Assembly (NCBI GenBank): GCA_964565405.1
Contig: CAZMEW010000008.1
Coordinates: forward strand, 1 to 42,224
Reading direction: 5' to 3'
Source of the DNA: UBA922 sp964565405
GTDB lineage: Bacteria; Patescibacteriota; Patescibacteriia; Magasanikbacterales; UBA922
Length of the DNA stretch: 42,224 nucleotides
Within the stretch, counting starts at the first letter, position 1, and each line of letters begins with the position of its first letter. Below the pieces are notes generated by a model. That model did no database searches. It saw nothing but the letters and a program-made list of their open reading frames with translations, and was not told where the DNA came from. A program made the translations under genes and the position numbers. Of the stretch, positions 1 through 7,491 are shown piece after piece.

Positions 1-110
1 ATCGTTGCAGCTGCTCGTACTGAATCAAATGTCTTAATACGACTCTTTTCTACTGGTGCAATTACTTCCATAGGTATCTCAATTCTAGCATAGGTAACAT
101 TCTTTGCAAA
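1..110. other. Window edge; no gene assigned
   Basis: Both strands are open here. The plus strand reads about 30 codons and then a TAG; the minus strand has an ATG at 69-71 and runs off the left edge. Neither peptide resembles a family I know. The stretch lies just past the terminator of the tRNA-Glu gene, so a minus-strand gene starting near 71 is possible but cannot be decided from so little sequence. Confidence 0.2.
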
Positions 111-138
111 TAAAAACACCACTCATATAGGAGTAGTG
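111..138 (-). terminator. Intrinsic terminator of tRNA-Glu
   Basis: On the minus strand an 8-bp stem (CACTACTC with GAGTGGTG, one G-U pair, 6-nt loop; 117-138) is followed by five T and an AT-rich tail. It starts 6 nt past the tRNA 3' end, so it ends the tRNA transcript. Confidence 0.75.
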
Positions 139-144
139 CTTCTG

Positions 145-216
145 TAGCGCCACGGGGAATCGGACCCCGGTTCCCAGGATGAAAACCTGGTGTCCTAACC
201 ACTAGACGATGACGCC
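145..216 (-). tRNA. tRNA-Glu (anticodon TTC)
   Basis: The minus strand folds as a complete 72-nt cloverleaf. The acceptor stem is GGCGTCA with TGGCGCT (two G-U pairs) and discriminator A. The anticodon stem CCAGG/CCTGG encloses the loop TTTTCAT, giving TTC for glutamate. The T arm is CGGGG/CCCCG. CCA is not encoded, so it must be added by a nucleotidyltransferase. A near-consensus promoter lies 27-55 nt upstream and an intrinsic terminator follows. Confidence 0.95.
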
Positions 217-242
217 ATTAGATCTATGTGTTAGTAGCGAAA

Positions 243-271
243 AGTATAGTAAAAAATAGTTATCTTGTCAA
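243..271 (-). promoter_or_regulatory. Promoter of tRNA-Glu
   Basis: Minus strand: TTGACA (271-266), 17-nt spacer, TATACT (248-243). The predicted start lies about 20 nt before the tRNA. It matches the sigma-70 consensus almost perfectly, as expected for a stable RNA gene. Confidence 0.85.
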
Positions 272-284
272 TATTATAGTCTAT

Positions 285-327
285 AAAAAGCGAATCGGGC
301 GATGGCGCTTACGCTTCCATGCCCGAT
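285..327 (-). terminator. Terminator of the small membrane protein gene
   Basis: Minus-strand hairpin: ATCGGGC pairs with GCCCGAT (321-327 with 294-300), continued by ATGG/CCAT after a one-base bulge. It is followed by CGCTTTTTATA. It begins just after the stop codon at 334. Confidence 0.65.
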
Positions 328-333
328 AACCCC

Positions 334-546
334 CTATTCGAAATCTTCATTGAACTGTTTCGGCGGCTTGCGCCCTGCCATCCGGTCGATGTCCTGCCAT
401 GCAGCTCGGGTGAAGATCACGAGCCCGGAGAAACCCACAATCAGAAGCGGGATGAACATGCCAGGAAAGTCAAGAACACACAGTCCAATGATCGATCCAA
501 TAAGCACCAACACAGAGATGAACGACCACAGAGTCGGAGATTTCAT
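334..546 (-). CDS. Small membrane protein, unknown function, GC-rich
   Basis: 70 residues. Residues about 8-45 form two closely spaced hydrophobic segments (SVLVLIGSIIGLCVLDF and FIPLLIVGFSGLVIF), followed by a charged tail with RKPPKQ. I chose the ATG at 546, not an upstream in-frame ATG, because GGTGGGGGT lies a few bases before it. The gene has its own terminator (285-327). Base composition, about 50% GC by eye, is clearly higher than in tsaD next door, and codons such as CTG, CGC and GCC are common. That suggests acquired DNA or a different expression class. I do not recognise a family. Confidence 0.55.
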   Translation of the reverse strand: MKSPTLWSFISVLVLIGSIIGLCVLDFPGMFIPLLIVGFSGLVIFTRAAWQDIDRMAGRKPPKQFNEDFE

Positions 547-637
547 GATACCCCCACCAGAACGCCGACATACCTCATGCACATCCTATGCAAAAGGACT
601 CAAAAAAATATCATATATTAACCATTTTGTCAACTCA

Positions 638-665
638 TTGATTTTTCCTGTTTTTCTGCTACACT
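638..665 (+). promoter_or_regulatory. Promoter of tsaD, probably leaderless
   Basis: TTGATT (638-643), 16-nt spacer, TACACT (660-665). Only 9 nt separate the -10 box from the ATG at 675, so transcription should begin within a few bases of the start codon. No Shine-Dalgarno site is present. Confidence 0.6.
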
Positions 666-674
666 AAGCAACAT

Positions 675-1727
675 ATGAGAATCCTCGGTATTGAATCATC
701 ATGCGATGACACGTCAGTCGCACTAATAGAAATAAATGAAAAAAACTTAACGGTACTTGCAGAAAAAACTGCAAGTCAAATTGAAGTACACGCCAAATAT
801 GGCGGTGTTATTCCTGAAGTTGCGGGACGCAAGCATGCTGAGTTTATTGTTCCCGTAATTGAAGAAGTTTTAAAAAATCAAGAAAAGCCTGATGCAGTAG
901 CGGTAACATATGGACCAGGACTCATCACTGGACTCTTGGTAGGTGTAGAAGCAGCAAAAACACTTTCATATTCATGGAATATTCCATTGATCCCAGTCAA
1001 TCATATTGAAGGACATTTTTATTCTCCTGAAATTTCCAAGACACAGCCAAAACGAATCCCCATTCAGTATCCCGCTCTCGCTCTAATTGTGAGCGGCGGA
1101 CATACTGAATTAGCACTCTCAAAAAAAGAAGGGGCGTACGAAAAAATCGGCGGCACGCGAGATGATGCAGTCGGTGAATGCTTTGATAAAGTCGCAAAAC
1201 TCCTCGGTATCCCCTACCCTGGTGGACCAAAAATTTCCAAACTCGCCGAATCAGGGGATGGGAAAAAAATAACCTTCCCTCGCCCAATGCAGGGATCACA
1301 TGATCTTGATATGAGTTTTTCAGGACTGAAGACTGCTGTACTCTATTGGCTCAAAGATCACCCCATGGATATGGATAATCCAAAATATAAAAACAAAGAA
1401 GGTGTGTTTTCGATTGAAGATGTATGTGCAAGTGTTGAAACTGCAATCACTGATGTGCTCATTTCAAAAACAACGGCCGCAATCAAAAAACACAAGCCAA
1501 AAACGCTTATCCTCGCAGGCGGGGTTTCTGCAAACAAAAAAATTCGAGGAGAACTCGAAATACTCGCACAAAAGTTACATATCTCATTCCGCCTTCCCGA
1601 AATCAGCTACACGACTGATAATGCAGCAATGATTGCTGTTGCTGGGTATCACCGATACACTGCAGGAAAAACTATTGATTGGAAAAATATAGCTGCAGAT
1701 CCCCAATCAACACTTTACGATTTATAA
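675..1727 (+). CDS. tsaD: tRNA N6-adenosine threonylcarbamoyltransferase TsaD
   Basis: 350 residues, normal length. TsaD transfers the threonylcarbamoyl group from threonylcarbamoyl-AMP to A37 of tRNAs reading ANN codons, working with TsaB and TsaE in the cytoplasm. The sequence shows the ASKHA-fold start MRILGIESSCDDTSVALIEI, the metal-binding HxxxH motif (NHIEGH), the SGGHTEL motif, GGTRDDAVGECFDKVAKLLG followed by PYPGGP, and the C-terminal GGVSANKKIR motif. The start ATG at 675 matches the family N-terminus exactly and sits 9 nt from a -10 box. It converges on dnaE. No tsaB or tsaE is in the window. Confidence 0.97.
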   Translation: MRILGIESSCDDTSVALIEINEKNLTVLAEKTASQIEVHAKYGGVIPEVAGRKHAEFIVPVIEEVLKNQEKPDAVAVTYGPGLITGLLVGVEAAKTLSYSWNIPLIPVNHIEGHFYSPEISKTQPKRIPIQYPALALIVSGGHTELALSKKEGAYEKIGGTRDDAVGECFDKVAKLLGIPYPGGPKISKLAESGDGKKITFPRPMQGSHDLDMSFSGLKTAVLYWLKDHPMDMDNPKYKNKEGVFSIEDVCASVETAITDVLISKTTAAIKKHKPKTLILAGGVSANKKIRGELEILAQKLHISFRLPEISYTTDNAAMIAVAGYHRYTAGKTIDWKNIAADPQSTLYDL

Positions 1728-1735
1728 GTAGTTCT

Positions 1736-1752
1736 CTCCCCTTTTAGGGGAG
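1736..1752. terminator. Hairpin between convergent tsaD and dnaE
   Basis: CTCCCC-TTTT-AGGGGAG forms a 6-7 bp hairpin shortly after the tsaD stop, with dnaE ending at 1778 on the other strand. Neither side has a proper T-run, so it is a weak or atypical terminator. Confidence 0.4.
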
Positions 1753-1777
1753 GATACGGGTGAAGTTTGAAGTAGAA

Positions 1778-4255
1778 TCATCCCTCCACCCTTACCGCAT
1801 CTGGACCAAATACCTCTCTCACTTTTTCGAGCATCTCCTCACTCGGCTCAACCAAAAACTGTGTTTTAATACTTCCGAGACCAACCTGGATAAAAACCTC
1901 ATGCGATCCTCGATAGACACCCAAAATCTCTTTAAGCATCTCTGCATGCTCTTTCAAAAATTCTTTGTCCGAAGCAATAACCACTCGTGGTGAGCGTACC
2001 ATTGTTTCTTTTTGAGTGTCTTGCCCAGCCGCAAGAGAAAGATATCTTGTGATTTCTTTCGCATTATCACGAGTGAGCGCATACGCTTTTTCAACAAAGA
2101 TCTTATTATCCCCATCTTCTTTTGGAGTTTTACCAACCACGCAGATAATAGTACCCACAACCCACATGTCCTTAGTAGTTTCATACGTCTTGGGGAATAC
2201 CAACAACTCCATCATGCCCGTAGTATCTTCAATCGTTGCAAACATCATAATAGACCCTTTTTTGGTAATCTTTTTTTTGAGCGCCGCAATCACACCCCCA
2301 ACCACCACCCACGCATCACGTATGTATCCATCAATTTCCGAAAGATTGGTCAATTTACCTTTCATAAGGCTTTCATAGTATGCAAAAGGATGTGAAGACA
2401 AATAGATACCAAGCAAGTCCTTTTCCCATTTTAATTTTTGATCCAGCGAAGCATCGGGAGCACTCTTCAAGGTAACCTTGGCATCAAGCGCCAGACTAGT
2501 ACCTGAGAATAATGAATTCTGATTCGTGGTCTTCTTCTCACGATGCTGACGCAAATACCCCAAAATATGTTCGATATTTGCGAGCAACAACCCTCGATCA
2601 AACCCAAAACCATCAAGAGCACCAGCCTCACTGAGACTTTCAACTGATTTTTTGTTCAAATCTTTATCATCAATTCGTTCAAGTAAATTTTCAAGAGACG
2701 TGTATTTTCCATTCGTTTTTCGCTCTTGATAAATAACTTCACAAATGTGTTCTCCCACATTTTTGATTGCGGTAAGCCCAAAACGTATGCGCCCTTTCTC
2801 TCCGGGCTTCGACACCATAGCAAATGATCGAAAACTTTCATTTACATCAGGGGGTAGCACTTCAATACCAATCCGACGACATTCGCCGACAATTTGCGCA
2901 ATCTTATCATTATCACCTGATTCAGCCTGAAGAACCGCCGTCATATATTGTACGGGATAATGCGCTTTCATATAAGCTGTCTGATATGCAACAATTCCAT
3001 AGCTTGCTGCGTGTGCTTTATTAAATCCGTACGCAGCAAACGGCTCAATTGCTCGCCAAAGTTCATCAATTTTTTCTTGCTTTAACCCACCAACCTCTTT
3101 ACAGCCCTTATAAAATTTCACTTTTTGCTGTGCCATTTCCTCAGGAATTTTCTTACCCATGGCTTTGCGGAATTTATCTGCCTCCATCCAGTCATAACCC
3201 GCGAGCTCAATTGCAGTAAGCATGACATCATCCTGATACACAAGAAGACCATATGACGCCCCCAAAATTTTCTCAAGTCGAGGATCAGGATAGGTAACAA
3301 GTGCCGGATTATATTTACGACGAATATACTCTGGAATTGATTCCATTGGTCCTGGTCGATAGAGAGCCACCATTGCCATAATATCTTCAATACGGTTAGG
3401 CTTCAATTCTTTAACCCACCTGGTCATTCCTGATCCGCCCAGCTGAAATGTGCCCATTGTCTCACCTCTCGCAAGCATTTCAAATGTTTGTTTATCATCA
3501 AGTGGTAAATTATAGATATCGATTTTCTCTCCGGTAGTTTTTTCTACAATAACGACCGCATTCCCAAGGATAGCCAAGTTCCTAATTCCCAAAAAATCAT
3601 TTTTCAAAACTCCTGCCGCTTCCACTGATTTCATTTCATATTGCGTGGTAATTTTTTCCCCTCCAGTTTCACGTTGAATGGGAGTAAAATCGGTAAGAGA
3701 AGTTGGAGAAATAACTACCCCAGCAGCATGAATGGAGGTGTGTCTGGCACATCCCTCTACTTTCCTTGCCAAATCAAGAAGACGCTTTACCAATGGATTA
3801 GTATCATAAATTTTTTTAAGGTCTGGCTCTTCTTTGAGCGCGCGCTCAATAGTCATCGGAAACCCTTGTGCACCCTGGGGAATCAATTTTGCAACCTGAT
3901 CACAAAAACTGTACGAATATCCGAGTGCACGCCCTACATCTCGCACACTCGCGCGCGCTGCCATGGTTCCAAAAGTAATAATCTGAGCAACTCGATCAGC
4001 TCCATATTTTTTGGTTACATACTCGATCATCTCTTCTCGACGATCATCGGCAAAGTCGGTATCAATATCAGGAGCACTTGGACGGAATGGATTCAAAAAA
4101 CGTTCAAATGGTAACTTGAAACGGATTGGATCAACGGTAGTAATTCCAAGTATATACGAAACAAGAGATCCTGCAGCTGATCCACGGGTGGATTCTACAA
4201 TACCCTTCTCTTTTGCATATCGCACAAAATCAGCTACACACAAAACGTATCGAGA
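1778..4255 (-). CDS. dnaE: DNA polymerase III alpha subunit, polymerase part (after in-frame TAG)
   Basis: 825 codons in the same frame as the N-terminal part, separated only by a TAG at 4256-4258. Contents in order: the palm domain with GSAAGSLVSYILG and the catalytic aspartates in APDIDTDF; the fingers region (GTFQLGGSGM, YRPGPMESIP); LVYQDDVM, where most homologues have YQEQVM; the helix-hairpin-helix region (YGFNKAHAASYG); and an OB-fold (VVVGGVIAALKKK) near the C-terminus. No ATG lies between the TAG and the catalytic aspartates; the first internal candidates are TTG at 4243 and an ATG just past PDIDTDF. An independently translated C-terminal protein would therefore lack the active site. 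The gene must be read through, or the TAG is not real. It ends with TGA at 1778. Confidence 0.9.
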   Translation of the reverse strand, partial: SRYVLCVADFVRYAKEKGIVESTRGSAAGSLVSYILGITTVDPIRFKLPFERFLNPFRPSAPDIDTDFADDRREEMIEYVTKKYGADRVAQIITFGTMAARASVRDVGRALGYSYSFCDQVAKLIPQGAQGFPMTIERALKEEPDLKKIYDTNPLVKRLLDLARKVEGCARHTSIHAAGVVISPTSLTDFTPIQRETGGEKITTQYEMKSVEAAGVLKNDFLGIRNLAILGNAVVIVEKTTGEKIDIYNLPLDDKQTFEMLARGETMGTFQLGGSGMTRWVKELKPNRIEDIMAMVALYRPGPMESIPEYIRRKYNPALVTYPDPRLEKILGASYGLLVYQDDVMLTAIELAGYDWMEADKFRKAMGKKIPEEMAQQKVKFYKGCKEVGGLKQEKIDELWRAIEPFAAYGFNKAHAASYGIVAYQTAYMKAHYPVQYMTAVLQAESGDNDKIAQIVGECRRIGIEVLPPDVNESFRSFAMVSKPGEKGRIRFGLTAIKNVGEHICEVIYQERKTNGKYTSLENLLERIDDKDLNKKSVESLSEAGALDGFGFDRGLLLANIEHILGYLRQHREKKTTNQNSLFSGTSLALDAKVTLKSAPDASLDQKLKWEKDLLGIYLSSHPFAYYESLMKGKLTNLSEIDGYIRDAWVVVGGVIAALKKKITKKGSIMMFATIEDTTGMMELLVFPKTYETTKDMWVVGTIICVVGKTPKEDGDNKIFVEKAYALTRDNAKEITRYLSLAAGQDTQKETMVRSPRVVIASDKEFLKEHAEMLKEILGVYRGSHEVFIQVGLGSIKTQFLVEPSEEMLEKVREVFGPDAVRVEG

Positions 4256-5260
4256 CTATCCTTTGGTCTTGATGATCTCAAGCTCGTATTCCATACGGGT
4301 ATTAATTTCATCTGTCACTGGATCATAAAAATTTCCCACATATCGGTATGCTTCTTCTCGTAAAAATTCATCAGGCGTTTTTCCATCAGGCACTTCAATT
4401 GGCGCAAAATGCCACACATTAAGTGGGATCTGTAGATTCACACGTTCAGCAATCTTCACCGTATTTTCAATTGCTTCAGGAACATGACGAAATCGAGAAA
4501 TAATATCATTACCTAGGTTGAGCGATCGATCAACCTGCCGATAATCTTCGCGATTAGTGTATTCCACTTTCCAGCCTTCAGAAATACAACGCAAAATATC
4601 CTGTGCTTCAGCGTCTTCTGGATTGAGATAGTGCACATCACGCGTTACTACAAGCCCAACGCCAGTTTCTTTAGAAAGTTGAATAAGATTAGTATTCACC
4701 GTCAACTGTCCTTCAATTCCCGGATGGTCCTGAATTTCTAGAAAAAAATTTTCCTTCCCAAAAATAGTACTATATTCTTCAATTACTTTTTTTGCGCCAT
4801 TGAGATCACCCTTCTTTATCCATTGGGGGATTTCACCCTCAATCGGCCCAGAAAGAGCAATGATGCCTTTTGCTCGCTTCTGCAACACTTCTTTATCTAC
4901 TCGAGGTTTTCCATTAAAAAATCCATGTAAGTGTCCCTCTGAAGATAATTTCATGAGGTTCTGATACCCTTCAAAATTTTCTGCAAGTAGGATAAGCCGA
5001 TACAAATTCTTGTCTAGCTCAGGATCTTTATCAGTCATTCTTCGAGGTGCAATATATGCCTCGAATCCAATAATTGGCTTGATCTCGTTATCCAGGCATG
5101 CTTGATAGAATTCAATTGCCCCATACATACTTCCATAATCTGTGAGTGCAATCGCCTTAAAACCCATTTTTTTTGCAGCCTTAACTAGTGCCTTAGGCTT
5201 GGCAAGACCATTGAGAAGTGAGTAATGCGAGTGTACATGTAGGTGTACAAAATCAGACAT
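4256..5260 (-). CDS. dnaE: DNA polymerase III alpha subunit, PHP part (before in-frame TAG)
   Basis: 334 codons before a TAG. This is the N-terminal PHP domain and the start of the palm of the replicative polymerase; with the following part it gives about 1160 residues, normal for DnaE. I placed the start at the ATG at 5260 (MSDFVHLHVHSHYSLL), where the family begins, not further upstream. Several usual PHP metal ligands are changed: LLNG for LLDG, LTDYG for LTDHG and YRLILLAEN for YHLxxLAxN; the DVHYL aspartate and histidine remain. Metal-dependent proofreading by this domain is therefore doubtful. The TAG falls where homologues have Phe or Tyr in the GFSGYFLIVADF motif. A promoter lies 10 nt upstream of the ATG. 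Confidence 0.9.
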   Translation of the reverse strand: MSDFVHLHVHSHYSLLNGLAKPKALVKAAKKMGFKAIALTDYGSMYGAIEFYQACLDNEIKPIIGFEAYIAPRRMTDKDPELDKNLYRLILLAENFEGYQNLMKLSSEGHLHGFFNGKPRVDKEVLQKRAKGIIALSGPIEGEIPQWIKKGDLNGAKKVIEEYSTIFGKENFFLEIQDHPGIEGQLTVNTNLIQLSKETGVGLVVTRDVHYLNPEDAEAQDILRCISEGWKVEYTNREDYRQVDRSLNLGNDIISRFRHVPEAIENTVKIAERVNLQIPLNVWHFAPIEVPDGKTPDEFLREEAYRYVGNFYDPVTDEINTRMEYELEIIKTKG

Positions 5261-5270
5261 AGTATCAGCT

Positions 5271-5299
5271 ATAATACTAGGTAAAAGCACTACTGTCTA
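5271..5299 (-). promoter_or_regulatory. Promoter of dnaE, probably leaderless
   Basis: Minus strand: TAGACA (5299-5294), 17-nt spacer, TATTAT (5276-5271). Ten bases separate the -10 box from the dnaE ATG, and there is no Shine-Dalgarno site. Confidence 0.55.
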
Positions 5300-5335
5300 G
5301 ACAACAAATAATGAAAATTAAAGCTACGATCAAGA

Positions 5336-5364
5336 TTGACATGTACCATAATTAGTGATTAACT
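5336..5364 (+). promoter_or_regulatory. Probable promoter of the GC-rich Cys/His protein gene
   Basis: A perfect TTGACA (5336-5341) is followed after 17 nt by TTAACT (5359-5364), a 4/6 match to the -10 consensus. The gene starts at 5414. Confidence 0.5.
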
Positions 5365-5413
5365 TGCAGGAGAGTTTGTCCACTTCTGGACAGAGACAAC
5401 AAGGGAGAGTGAA

Positions 5414-6148
5414 ATGCCTAATGACTGCAACACCAAGGAAGGCATCGAGAACCGGATCAAGAGCGAGGGGTATCCAGGTCTCTACAACCTCTTCAAGGAA
5501 CGGAGGGAACGCCAGATACACCCTAAGGTCGTGGGTAGCCGGACCGTACACACGAAGGACCTGCAACACTTCGTCATCCTCGGGCGCTTCGCACTCGACC
5601 ACATGGGGAACGTGTTCCGTCTCAATCGAGAGCTCTTCACTGACGAGGACCGTGCCCGCATGCCCGTGGTCATGACTCAGGAAGAATACGCCGAGTACTG
5701 CACCCTGCGCCACCCGAAGGACCACGCAAAGCATCTCAATCCCGGACGGTGGGAAAAGCGTCAGGACACACAAGCGCTACTCCTCATCGCTCCTCCAGAC
5801 ATCGCCTGTGCTAAGTGTGGTAAGGCCGACTGGAGTCTCGAGAACTGCCACGACATCGAGTCGCAGTGGTTTCCCGAGCACATCATCGTCGCACCTGATC
5901 AATCAGGCAAGACGCTGAAGGACATCGAGACTGAATTCGTAGGTCGCAGTGATGGTGTCTGGGTACTCAAGAGCGGAAAAACGCCCCACGATTCCTACAT
6001 CGTGACCGAAGGCGAGATCGTCCTGTTCCGCTGTGACCGCTACTATCACGCGGCATGCTATGCCGAACAACTCCTGAAGGACGAAGCTGAAGAGAAGCAG
6101 AAGTACCACTTTCTCCTCTCTCTCGCCAAGGCCAGCCCGGACGACTAA
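5414..6148 (+). CDS. Unknown protein with Cys/His cluster, GC-rich
   Basis: 244 residues, family not recognised. The N-terminal half is basic and charged (KERRERQIHPKVVG). Residues about 134-148 hold CAKCGKADWSLENC, and residues about 213-222 hold CDRYYHAAC. CxxC plus CxxxxHxxC spacing would suit one structural zinc site, such as a treble-clef or zinc-ribbon fold; that is inference. There is no signal peptide or membrane segment, so it is probably cytoplasmic. It has one of the few clear Shine-Dalgarno sites in the window (AGGGAGAG before the ATG). GC content, roughly 55% by eye, is far above its neighbours, and it sits alone between dnaE and the MGMT gene with its own promoter and terminators. 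This looks like a recently acquired cargo gene. Confidence 0.75.
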   Translation: MPNDCNTKEGIENRIKSEGYPGLYNLFKERRERQIHPKVVGSRTVHTKDLQHFVILGRFALDHMGNVFRLNRELFTDEDRARMPVVMTQEEYAEYCTLRHPKDHAKHLNPGRWEKRQDTQALLLIAPPDIACAKCGKADWSLENCHDIESQWFPEHIIVAPDQSGKTLKDIETEFVGRSDGVWVLKSGKTPHDSYIVTEGEIVLFRCDRYYHAACYAEQLLKDEAEEKQKYHFLLSLAKASPDD

Positions 6149-6171
6149 GAAGCGAAGCACACACTTGGTAT

Positions 6172-6220
6172 GACCAGGAACTTTATTCCACGCGGGGTGG
6201 GAAAAGTTGCTGGTCCCTTT
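6172..6220 (+). terminator. Long imperfect hairpin after the GC-rich gene
   Basis: GACCAG (6172-6177) pairs with CTGGTC (6210-6215), continued by AACTT/AAGTT and TTCC/GGAA with small bulges. A short CCCTTT follows. The T-tract is weak, but a second hairpin lies 25 nt further on. Confidence 0.55.
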
Positions 6221-6233
6221 CATTTAAAATCGA

Positions 6234-6264
6234 TTTAAAAAACACGGATGCAAATCCGTATTTT
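6234..6264. terminator. Bidirectional intrinsic terminator
   Basis: ACGGAT-GCAA-ATCCGT (6244-6259) is flanked by TTTT on the plus side and by six A on the other side. It can end transcripts of the GC-rich gene (+) and of the MGMT-type gene (-). Confidence 0.7.
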
Positions 6265-6297
6265 AGTTATTCAAAGGTACGACACAACAGAAATGAT

Positions 6298-6618
6298 TCA
6301 AGTCTTACTTTTAAATCGATACCCAAATTTTTGTAAATCCACTTTTCCACGTTCTACCACAACCCCCTCACCCTTCAAAATCTCAATTTTCTTTGTAGAT
6401 CCAAATGCGTATCCTCCAATCGATCCATCGTGTCGTACCACTCTGTGACACGGAACTTTCGGAGCATGTGGATTTCGATTGAGCGCATTACCCACTGCAC
6501 GAGCAGCGCGAGGATTCTTCACATATCGAGCAATATCAGCATAGGTGACAACTTTCCCTCGAGGAATTTTTTTGAGCGCTTCGTATACCCGTGCATCAAA
6601 CTGAATCGCCAACGCCAT
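6298..6618 (-). CDS. Single-domain methylated-DNA--cysteine methyltransferase family protein
   Basis: 106 residues, only the DNA-binding/active-site domain of the Ogt/MGMT family; the N-terminal ribonuclease-like domain is absent. The helix-turn-helix segment (KVVTYADIARYVKNPRAARA) is followed by the active-site motif VPCHRVV and the GGYAFGSTKKIEIL helix. Because the cysteine is kept, it could accept alkyl groups from O6-alkylguanine. Alkyltransferase-like proteins of similar size usually have Trp or another residue there. The gene starts 3 bases after the stop of the upstream membrane protein gene, so they form a two-gene operon that ends at 6234-6264. Confidence 0.85.
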   Translation of the reverse strand: MALAIQFDARVYEALKKIPRGKVVTYADIARYVKNPRAARAVGNALNRNPHAPKVPCHRVVRHDGSIGGYAFGSTKKIEILKGEGVVVERGKVDLQKFGYRFKSKT

Positions 6619-6620
6619 AC

Positions 6621-6983
6621 CTATTGTGTTGACTTAAATAAATCCAAATAATCCTTCCACGTCTGATTATCTCCCAAGAGAGATCCATATTGCTTGAGGA
6701 AATCAGAAACAAGTGGTGGTAGATAAATGAGACCCAAAATAATAGGAACCAAAACCAAAAAGAGTTTTAGATAGCTACCAAAAACCATCCAGCTCAACCG
6801 TCTCTGAATTTTACGGTTTTGATGATAAATGACTTGTGACCACTTAATATTTTTTTCAATGAGCGTCTTAAGTGTATCATGTTCATTTTCACGTGGTTTA
6901 TCTGTATGCAAAGATGGGATGGGTATCAAGTCATCACGTTTCTCTTCTGACGGTTTCGGGGGTTGCGAATGATGTGAACTCAT
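6621..6983 (-). CDS. Small single-pass membrane protein, unknown function
   Basis: 120 residues. A hydrophilic, proline- and charge-rich N-terminal region (about 1-60) is followed by a basic stretch (NRKIQRRLS), one strong membrane segment (YLKLFLVLVPIILGLIYL, about residues 71-88) and a short C-terminal tail. This suggests an N-in protein with its long arm in the cytoplasm. It ends with TAG and is immediately followed by the MGMT-type gene. Family not recognised; a role linked to DNA repair is only suggested by position. Confidence 0.6.
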   Translation of the reverse strand: MSSHHSQPPKPSEEKRDDLIPIPSLHTDKPRENEHDTLKTLIEKNIKWSQVIYHQNRKIQRRLSWMVFGSYLKLFLVLVPIILGLIYLPPLVSDFLKQYGSLLGDNQTWKDYLDLFKSTQ

Positions 6984-7016
6984 ACAAATAGTTAAGGTAT
7001 ATACACTATAACTTTT

Positions 7017-7472
7017 TTATTTCCCATTTTCAAGCGCGCGAACTTCTTTTTGGAATTTTTTCACATCTTCAAAAGCTCGGTAAATCGATGCAAATCGAAT
7101 ATAGGCGACCTTATCAAAACGTCTGAGATGCGCCATTACCACCTCCCCGACTTCGGTACTCGAAATTTCTCGTCGATTTTTCTTTTGAAGCTTACGCTCG
7201 ATTGAATGTATCATTTTGTCAAAATTCTCTTGAGTGTAAGGTCGTTTAGTCAACGAATGCAAAATACCAGTTTCGAGCTTTTTTCGTGAATACGCCTCTC
7301 GTCTCCCATTATTTTTTATAACCACAATATCCAATAACTCCATTTCCTCCATCGTAGAAAAACGATACTGACATTCAGTGCATTCGCGTCTACGACGAAT
7401 TGCATACCCATCGTGGGTAAGTCTTGAATCAACAACTTTACTCTCTTGTGAATGGCAAATCGGGCAGTGCAT
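7017..7472 (-). CDS. nrdR: Transcriptional repressor NrdR
   Basis: 151 residues, full length. NrdR represses ribonucleotide reductase genes by binding NrdR boxes, sensing ATP/dATP. The N-terminal zinc ribbon has MHCPIC and CTEC with the typical VDSRLTHDGYAIRRRRECTE context. The ATP-cone (about residues 49-139) begins VVIKNNGRREAYSRKKLETG. The start ATG at 7472 is the family start. A promoter lies at 7492-7520, overlapping the ftsZ terminator. No ribonucleotide reductase gene is in this window, so its targets are elsewhere. Confidence 0.96.
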   Translation of the reverse strand: MHCPICHSQESKVVDSRLTHDGYAIRRRRECTECQYRFSTMEEMELLDIVVIKNNGRREAYSRKKLETGILHSLTKRPYTQENFDKMIHSIERKLQKKNRREISSTEVGEVVMAHLRRFDKVAYIRFASIYRAFEDVKKFQKEVRALENGK

Positions 7473-7491
7473 AATAATTCAGGTGTAACGT

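Noticed and set aside
302..667. Plus-strand open frames opposite the small membrane protein
   Set aside because: They have no ribosome binding site or family resemblance and overlap the tsaD promoter; the minus-strand gene has a better start and a terminator.
1778..1780. UGA read as glycine, as in Gracilibacteria/SR1
   Set aside because: dnaE, dgkA and the MGMT-type gene end with TGA at the expected family C-termini, and I saw no in-frame TGA inside genes.
2012..2395. Plus-strand open frames opposite dnaE and other long genes
   Set aside because: They are shadow frames of well-supported minus-strand genes.
4256..4258. TAG recoded as a sense codon genome-wide
   Set aside because: TAG ends several other normal genes here (smc at 34549, the membrane protein at 6621, the BACON protein at 13552), and no suppressor tRNA lies in the window.
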